DNA of 64,000 nt, taken from positions 14,726,557 to 14,790,556 of the forward strand of contig OY288256.1 in assembly GCA_958450325.1 (NCBI GenBank), in the 5' to 3' direction. Position 1 is the stretch's first letter. Every line of letters starts with the position of its first letter. Shown here one piece after another: positions 57,010 to 64,000 of the stretch. A program made the translations under genes and the position numbers. The notes below the pieces were generated by a model. The model ran no database searches and was not told the origin of the DNA. It worked only from the letters and a program-made list of their open reading frames with translations. The DNA is from Agrostemma githago. Lineage: Eukaryota; Streptophyta; Magnoliopsida; Caryophyllales; Caryophyllaceae.

Positions 57010-57389
57010 GAAAATCGAGACAAAATAGGAAAGAATTGATTTTGTTGTTGTGATTGATTTTTTGAATTTAGACTTGTGCGCCAGCTGAATTTGGCTGATT
57101 TATGAGACGGTTTCGTCTTTGACCGGGTTTTGACCTGGTCGCCAAAAGACGGGATCTATCTTTGGTGTCGGTTTTGGCCCAAATTAGTCTCATTTGACTC
57201 GGAACGACCCACTTGGCCTGAATTTGAGGTTTGTTTTGTGAGATTTCTACTCCGTTAAAAGTCCATGTCGGATATTATTGATTCCGAGTCCAAGTCCGGG
57301 TATACCAAGTCACGTTTGCGTCCGATCATCATCGAGTGTTTTTTGGAGACTACCATAGACACGTGCCAGTCAAAATGCGGGTGTCTACA

Positions 57390-57403
57390 GAGCCCCCACT
57401 CTG
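57390..57403 (-). other. Polypurine tract of element B
   Basis: The minus strand reads CAGAGTGGGGGCTC directly before the LTR start. Confidence 0.8.
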
Positions 57404-58105
57404 ACTGAGGCTTGGACAAGGCGAAAGTCAGAGTAGCTACCAAGTCCGTTAAGACCTGGTAGACTTCCGGTTGGGTCACTTATAGTCCAGTGGACTCGCG
57501 TGAAGGGCTCGCCAGCCATAAGCAGGGGGCCATACCTGTTCTGATGAAGATAGCTCCGCGGGGAATTAGACTTGTAGCGTAAGTCCTGGGCGTGCCTATA
57601 TGTGGGCCCATTCCGTACCATTTCGGGAAAAATGCCGCCTCGGACGCTCCGCTGGGGAAATACGTGAGCTGTACGAGCTTGCTTTTGAAGCCTTGAGTCG
57701 TACCTGAGCTGATGATGACGCTCCGTGGGGAGTGAAACTTGCCTCTTTGGGGAGTAGGCGTACCCGTACGCCGACACATCACGCCTTGGATGTAGCATGC
57801 CGGGGAAAAGCTGACTTCGTTGGGGAGTTTAAAAGTTCCGCGGAGGCTTGCTTCTGTAGTCTGGAGTGTACCTGTATGCTGACACATAACAACTTGTATG
57901 TAACACATAGGCAAAACACTGACTCGTGCTGGGGAGATAAAAATATTTGAATTTTTTTGAAAGGACGAAACTTTGAAAAAAAATTATCGTGAAGAAATTT
58001 TATCACAGAAAAATTTTAGAGTCTTAGGAAATCAGGCCTGCGCGTGCATAGGGCCCAGTTTGCTGAGGAGGCAGAGTAGTTAGATTTTCAGTTAGGTTTT
58101 CTCAT
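57404..58105 (-). other. Non-coding 3' region of element B
   Basis: Related to 746-1288 in element A. It contains two or three internal similar blocks of about 60-100 bases around CGTACCTG..GGGGA. No gene is supported. Confidence 0.6.
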
Positions 58106-58113
58106 TATAAATA
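58106..58113 (+). promoter_or_regulatory. Putative TATA box of the antisense PMD gene, element B
   Basis: TATAAATA 104 bases before the ATG at 58210; counterpart of 1289-1296. Confidence 0.5.
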
Positions 58114-58209
58114 TGAGAATCCCTGCTTCAGTTTTCTGCATCTCAACTCAAATTCTTCTTTTCCTTCTCAAAATCTTTTAGACTTTCAAGAAAGTTAGAA
58201 ATTCCTGTC

Positions 58210-59967
58210 ATGGGTATCGATCACTTGACAGCTATGCTTCTCGCATGGTCCCAATATTTTCGGGATGAGGAAAAGGTCCGATTGACCCAGATGGGAATTG
58301 TCAATTTATTCCCTTTTCAGCGTCTAATAGTTGACTCGCATTTCCTGGATGCCTGCTTGTCGTTTTGGGACACCACCCATCACGTATTCGCGTTCCCGCG
58401 GGGAGAAATATGCCCTTTACCCGAGGAGGTTGCGGCTATAGGTGGTTGGAGCCCTGCTACTCAGCCAGCTATTCCTCCGTTCTACCCGGATCCGAGGAGA
58501 CAGTTGAGGGAATTCTTGGGTTTGTCTCACGCTGAGACAAATCGGATGGTGCGGGGAGATAGTGTTTCCCTATTTGATCTGGCTGATAAGTTTATGAACC
58601 CTCGAGATGTAAGGGCCACCCCTGCTCACAGGCGTAGGGCATTTGCCTTTTGCATGCTGCATTGCTATGTCTTCGAAGGGCTGATGGAACTTGACTCGTG
58701 CATGGGTCAAATCAGGCTGATTGGAGTGGTTGACCAGATGGAGACTGGTCATAGCCCTGCTTGGCTAGCCACAGGGGAAATCATCATGGGCCTGGACGCT
58801 AGGCGGCTCGACCCAACCCGACAGTTGACAGGAAGTACCCGTCTCCTGCAGGTATACAGCTCGCGTTTTTTTTTTTCACGCGAAATACCTGAAGTACGCA
58901 AGTCACTCGATCGAGTGGACCTGTCACTCGATCGAGTAACACTCATATCGAGCTACTGCCTGCTTTCAGAGGGCTAACTCGATCGAGTCACCTGCTGCAC
59001 TCGATCGAGTGGACCCTGGCGAACCATTCCGTTGCTTATAAAATTTGTGTACACTTTTCAGATATGGTTGTCGGAACGGCTGTCAATCATAGAGACCCCT
59101 CCGAGCATTCCCAATTATCGGAGCAGTCAGATTAGCTTAAGAAGGCGAAAGATAAGCTCGGGTCATCGGATAGATCGAGCTTACTGGGATGAGGATCTGG
59201 TGTTCCACGGGGGTCCTTTGATCAGGTGGACCGTTGCTTGGTGGTTTCTTTCGAAGCTGGCTGGACTGGCCAAGAGAGACCAAGCTCGCTACCTGGTGAT
59301 CTTGTCCCTTGACTGGACAGTTCACATTTACCCGGATCGTCTCCTAAGACAGTTCGGTTCGTCTCAGCGCATCCCTGAGACTGAAGCCATTATCAGCGTC
59401 TCGCTCCAATTGACGAACGCTATGTGCGACACCTGGTTGCAGAGATGGTTCACTCGTCCTACATGGACTATACCCAGCCCTTGCCAATCCGTTTGGGTGT
59501 CACGGGCTTATCAGAAATGGACTTCTGAGGAGTCCGAGGAAGCTCGAAAGGCCTTAAAACTCGATGAGGCTTTTGAATTGGTCCATCGCGAGACGGTGAA
59601 GGACATTAGGGACTTCTTCACCGGGGGAGATATTCCTGAAGCTACAGTCCGGGAGGAATCGGGTCTTAAGTGACAAACTAAGACTCGATCTAAGGAAGTC
59701 GGTTCTAGCAGCACTCGGGGGCAGACTGACTTGGAGAGACGCCTTGGGCCGAGGTTGGCGGCCCGGGACCGATTAGGTCCGCGTGACCGGCTCCCTGAGC
59801 CCGTGAGGGCCCGACTTGGGTCTATTGATGTAATGGGGGATTTGGGCTCAAACACACGAGCCCGAGCCAGAGAGGTTCCTGTGGTGATTCGGGAACGCTC
59901 TCCTCCGCGTCGTCGCCAGTGGACGGCTAGGGAGGCCAAGGACAAGGGGAAGGGCAAGATGCCCTAA
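58210..59967 (+). CDS. Plant-mobile-domain-like gene, antisense to element B
   Basis: Exon 1 is 58210-58851, the intron 58852-59061 (GTATACAGC..TTTTCAG), exon 2 59062-59673. Exon 1 starts MGIDHLTAMLLAWSQYF and has HHVFAFPRGEICPLPEEVAA and RRRAFAFCMLHCYVFEG. Exon 2 has IWLSERLSIIETPPS, LIRWTVAWW and MCDTWLQRWFTRP. TGA at 59671 ends it, but the frame stays open beyond and codes for the Arg-rich tail (ERRLGPRLAARDRLGPRDRL, ERSPPRRRQ) to 59967. Element A has the related tail, so the ancestral protein probably included it. PMDs occur in MAIN/MAIL1 and in transposons. Function in the retroelement is unknown. Confidence 0.75.
58900..59020. repeat. Four-palindrome cassette in the PMD intron, element B
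   Basis: CTCGATCGAG cores at 58906, 58927, 58978 and 59000. The spacer contains GAGCTACTGCCTGCTTTC, similar to the spacers in the LTR cassettes. Confidence 0.88.
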
Positions 59968-60359
59968 ATGCCGAGTCCTTTAGCTTTATTATTATTTAAG
60001 TATTATTATTATTTTTTGTTGTGTGCCCCTTTTTGTATTTATTTTTTGAATTCCTGCACTTTTGTAATTTCCCGAGTTTATCGGATTTTTTTGAATTAAT
60101 AAAAGAAGTTTATTAATAAACCGCTCCTGTCTTTTCTCGATTGCATTGGTTGTACCCTTTTGAGGGGTTGCCTACGTATCCGCGATTAGCAGAATCAAAC
60201 CAAACGTAGTTCAGGCATAGGAAATTTGCAATCTTGAATTACACCAAGACTAATGGTTCAAGATGTTTATGACAGTAGAATAAGTAATTCTAGCTCATTG
60301 ACTTGCTTTTTGTAAAAAAATGGTTTTGATAAAAATTTGCTAATGACATTGAGAAGAGG
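59968..60359. other. Non-coding spacer between convergent PMD and pol genes of B
   Basis: T-rich with TTTGAGGGGTTGCCTACGTATCC shared with element A at about 3363-3385. No ORF. Confidence 0.6.
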
Positions 60360-63300
60360 CTAGGAGTGGTAACGCTTCAGCTGGTCCAAGTTGGTTGGGT
60401 TGACAAACTCATTCCCGTCCAGGTCCGTCAGCATCACTGCTCCCCCTGATAGGATTTTCTTTACCATATATGGTCCAGCCCAATTGGGTTTGAATTTTCC
60501 CCTTGGGTCGACTGGTAGTAGAGCTCGAACAGACTTAAGGACTAGATCGCCCTCCTTAATGTGTCTGGGCCTTACCCTTTTGTTGAAGGCCCGTTGGATC
60601 CTCTTCTGGTAGATTTGGATATTATTGAGGGCACGAGACCGTCGTTCGTCTAGTAGAACCAACGAGTCATATCGTGCTCGAACCCAGTCAGCTTCGGGTA
60701 CCTGGCTTTCTAGTAGAATTCTGAGGGACGGTACCTCCAGCTCAACTGCTGCCTCCATCCCATAGGTTAGGTAATACGGCGTCGCCCCGGTTGCGGTGCG
60801 AATTGACGTTCGGTATCCCCACAGGGTAAATGGTATTTTATCGGGCCAGTCCCGGTAATTATCAGCCATCTTTTTTAGTATGGTGACAACTGTTTTATTG
60901 GCCGCCTCTACTGCTCCATTTGTTTGGGGGCGGTAAGGCGAGGAAGTATGCCTTTGGATTTTATACTTGGTCAGCAGGGCCGCAGTCTCGGCTTGAAAAT
61001 GAGTCCCATGATCACTGATAAATTCAGAAGGGATCCCATACCGGCATATTATCTTGTTCTGAATGAATTTGGCCACATGCTTGGCATTGAGAATGCGATA
61101 TGATTCAGCTTCGACCCATTTGGTGAAATAGTCGATAGCTACCAAAATAAAGCAGTGCCCACCGGTACCAGAGGGATTTATTTTCCCGATTATGTCCATA
61201 CCCCATGTTGAGAATGGCCAGGGTGACGTCATGGTATACAGCAATGATGACGGCATATGTTGCACATTGCCAAAGATTTGACAGTTATGACAATGTTTGA
61301 CATACGACCGGCAGTCGGCTTCCATGGTATTCCAGTAATAACCGAGCCTCATGATTTTCCGGACCAGCATGTGGGCATTCATATGTGGGCCGTTCTCACC
61401 ATCATGTACTTCGGCCATAACCTTTTCAGCCTTATACTTGTCAACACAAAGGAGAAGAGCCCCATGTGCCGTCTTTTTGTACAGTTGCCCGTCGTCGGTA
61501 CGGATGAACTGGGTGGCTAGCCTTCGTAAGGCTTTCTTGGCTCGGCCTTCCGTCCCGGGAGGGTATTCCCCGTTTGTTAGGTATTTTAACATAGCCTCAT
61601 ACCATGGTTCGGGATCAGTTATCTCAATGTCTTCGATGTCGTGGATGTATGCCGGCTCGAAGCGTCTTTCGACGCAAATCGGCATACTGGTCACGTGGTC
61701 GGGAATGTTCAGCAAAGATCCCAACTTTGAGAGTGCATCTGCAAACTGATTCTCTTCCCGGGGTAGATATATGTATTCTACCTTTTGAAATTGTTTCTCG
61801 AGATCCCTTACTCGTGCCTGGTAGGCCACGAGATTAGCATTTCAAGTCTTCCATTTTTGGAGTGCTTGGTTAATGACCAAGGATGAGTCACCATGTACCC
61901 GGAGATTTGTGATCCCCAGACTGGCGGCGGCTTGTAGCCCGTGAATGCATGCTTCGTATTCTGCTGCATTGTTGGTAACATCAAAGTCCAGCTTGATGGA
62001 GATGGGGGTGTGCTCCCCTTTTGGTGAAATTAGGAGGATCCCGACTCCGAACCCTCGAAAATTAGATGCACCATCGAAGTATAAATCCCAAGTTTCAGCA
62101 TCTGTATGGAAAATATCTTCGTCCGGGAAGGACCAGGTGTCGGTGTGTCCTTCTTCGGTTACCGGGCTGTCGGCGAGAAATTCAGCTACTACTCGACCTT
62201 TAATAGCCTTTAGCGGTACGAACTTCAAGTCGAACTCTGCCAGCATTAGAGTCCATCTAGAGATTCGACCGTTGAGAACGGGCTTTTCGAAGATGTATTT
62301 GATGGGGTCCATCTTGGATAGCACATGGACCTCGTAACTGAGCATATAGTGCCGGAGTTTCTTAGTGGCCCAGACTAGAGCCAAACACGTCTTTTCGAGC
62401 ATGGTATATTTGCACTCGTACTCTAAAAACTTCTTGCTGATGTAGTAAATGGCTCTTTCTTCGGAGTCAACCGTCTGAGCCAGCATAGCCCCCATGGCTG
62501 TCTCGGTCGTCGTTAGGTATAACGACAGAGGCAAACCGGGTTGAGGTGGCATTAAGACCGGCGGAGCAGACAGAATTTCCTTGATCTTGTCGAAAGCAGC
62601 TTGGCACTTGTCATCCCATAGTACCCGTTCTCCCACTTTCAGTTTCTTGAAAATTGGTTCGCACACCATGGTCAGCTTGGAAATGAACCGACTAATATAC
62701 TGGACTTTCCCGAGAAATCCCCTTATTTCTTTTTCGGTTTTGGGAGGTTGCATCTCGGTAATGGCTTTGATTTTAGTTGGGTCGACTTCGATACCCTGTT
62801 GGCTAACGATATGACCCAGTAATTTGCCTGATGTTACTCCGAAACTGCACTTTTGAGGGTTTAGCCTCATGTTGTACTTGCACAGCCGAGTGAAGAATTT
62901 TCTTAGGGCGGTGATGTGACCGTCCCGTTCTTTGGATTTGACGATCATGTCGTCTACATAAACTTCTACCTCTTTATGCATCATGTCGTGTAATAAAGTG
63001 GTAGCGGTCCTTTGGTATGTGGCCCCGGCATTAATCAGACCGAACGGCATGACGGTATAGCAGTAAGTACCCCAAGGTGCGGTAAAGGTAGTCTTACTCA
63101 TGTCTTCTTCCGCCATCTTGATTTGATTATACCCGGCATACCCGTCCATGAATGATAGAAGGGCATGGTCGGCCGTGTTATCCACCAGTATGTCGATGTG
63201 TGGTAACGGAAAATCATCTTTCGGGCTCGCCTTGTTAAGATCCCGAAAATCTACACATACCCGCACCTTACCGTCCTTTTTAGGAACCGGCACGATGTTT

Positions 63301-63819
63301 GCCACCCATTCCGGATACTCGGACACTTGTATGAAGTCGGCTTTGAATTGTTTGTCGACTTCTTCTTTTTACCTTGAGAGACCACTCGGGCCTCATTCGA
63401 CGAAGCTTCTGTTTGACCGGTTTGCACCCGTCTTTGATTGGTATGTGGTGCTCGGCTATTTTCCGGTCTATCCCCGGCATGTCCTTGTAGGACCACGCGA
63501 AGACATCCTTGAACTCTTGGAGGAGGTTTATGAACTGTTGTTTCTCCTCGGGATCTAAGGATAAACCTATCTTAAGTGTATGAGGCTCTAAGGTTGTTCC
63601 CATATTTATGGACTCGGTTTCTTCGATCACCGGATTTCGGGACTCCTTTTGCTCTAGTTGCTCGATCAGATGCGGAGGTAAGGGTACCTGTTCGTCTGGT
63701 TTCTCAATGTCATAGCATAAATCATTTTTGAAAGCAGAATTTAAAAGAGACAAGTCGTAAGCAGAACGATTGTTATTATTGATTGAAAATTTGGAGAACA
63801 GCTCAAAAAGAGCAGCCAT
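60360..63819 (-). pseudogene. pol of element B: RT, RNase H, aRNase H, integrase
   Basis: From high to low coordinates: a linker (63280-63819, PPHLIEQLEQ, DVFAWSYKDMPG), RT with VCVDFRDLNK and YVDDMIVKSK, RNase H, archaeal-type RNase H (DLYFDGASN, NNAAEYEA, VHGDSSL), integrase with CRSYVKHCHNCQ, WGMDIIGK, ISDHGTHF and NGAVEAANK, and a C-terminal KEGDLVLKS domain ending at 60360. One extra base near 63368 shifts the frame before RT. TGA at 61842-61844 lies inside the archaeal-type RNase H where A has CGA, a CpG-type C to T change. Otherwise open, so this is the better preserved copy. Confidence 0.92.
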
Positions 63820-63944
63820 CTGATCATTGGTCAGTGGCGGAATTGGTAAGACCTTCGGGACAAACCCCGAAGTGCCAGCAGCAGGAATGATAAAGGGGAG
63901 AGGGGTTACAGGAGTGACTCTAGCATCGACTTCCCTAGACTCGA

Positions 63945-64000
63945 CCTCATATTCTGACTCAGACTCCGACTCAGACTCGGACTCGGACTCAGACTCAGGC
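63945..64000. repeat. (GACTCN)n hexanucleotide tract in element B
   Basis: Units of GACTCA, GACTCC and GACTCG repeat to the window end. On the minus strand they encode Glu-Ser. Counterpart of 7158-7196 in element A. Confidence 0.85.

Larger units (their letters stand above)
54840..57389 (-). repeat. 3' LTR of element B
   Basis: The minus-strand start TGTAGACACCCGC at 57389 follows a PPT and matches element A. The far end is uncertain: candidate TG starts lie at 54834 and 54842. Length would be about 2.5 kb. It holds two four-palindrome cassettes and a TATA box. Confidence 0.8.
54840..64000 (-). mobile_element. Tat-lineage Ty3/gypsy retrotransposon B (runs off the window)
   Basis: Same family and orientation as element A: 3' LTR at the left (to 57389), an antisense spliced PMD gene, then integrase, archaeal-type RNase H, RNase H and RT read on the minus strand. 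The protease, gag and 5' LTR lie beyond 64000. Fewer lesions than A: one stop (61842) and one frameshift (near 63368) in pol. A and B are clearly diverged at the DNA level, so they are separate insertions and not a recent duplication. Confidence 0.9.

Noticed and set aside
54840..64000. Endogenous pararetrovirus
   Set aside because: Integrase, LTRs and PPT are present and no movement or coat protein is seen; this is a Ty3/gypsy element.

Overview
The window is plant nuclear DNA. It has plant-type introns, a Rab8/RABE1-like pseudogene, a FAR1/FHY3-related transposase gene, a Stowaway-type MITE and Ty3/gypsy elements of the Tat lineage (extra archaeal-type RNase H after the normal one). Tat/Retand elements are well known from Caryophyllales such as Silene, but the species cannot be fixed from the sequence alone. 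Almost everything is mobile-element DNA, and most genes carry stops or frameshifts.

Layout. (1) 1-11217: Tat-type retrotransposon A, on the minus strand, 3' LTR cut by the window start. It carries a spliced plant-mobile-domain (PMD) gene on the opposite strand between pol and the 3' LTR. (2) 11218-14314: AT-rich terminal part of another LTR element, inserted in a RABE1 pseudogene (14315-15148). (3) 15332-16974: broken two-exon gene of unknown family with two similar repeats. (4) 17365-18800: tandemly duplicated flanking DNA whose continuation reappears at 41823. (5) 19187-41729: a Mutator-like element (MULE) bounded by TIRs and by (TA)n(GA)n tracts in inverted orientation. It carries a FAR1-type transposase (+), a 92-aa ORF (-) and a Ulp1-like (C48) gene with two tandem protease modules (-). 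A 9.8-kb Tat-type retrotransposon C with 5-bp target duplication is nested in it at 24015-33828. (6) 42703-53582: four minus-strand genes of one family resembling the XS domain (SGS3/FDM), plus an F-box-like ORF, a solo-LTR-like block and a MITE. (7) about 54840-64000: Tat-type element B, same orientation and type as A, running off the window.

How parts fit together. A and B are diverged copies of one family and show each other's breaks. Both have the antisense PMD gene with an intron at the same place. Two signals stand out. First, a cassette of usually four CACTCGATCGAGTG palindromes (2 + spacer + 2) lies just upstream of the LTR TATA box and again inside the PMD intron. Second, the MULE is filled with a degenerate GTGTGACTATACA minisatellite, mostly in introns and flanks, always in the same orientation whichever way the host gene runs. 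The double Ulp1 gene has one module with an apparently complete catalytic triad and one decayed module lacking the cysteine.
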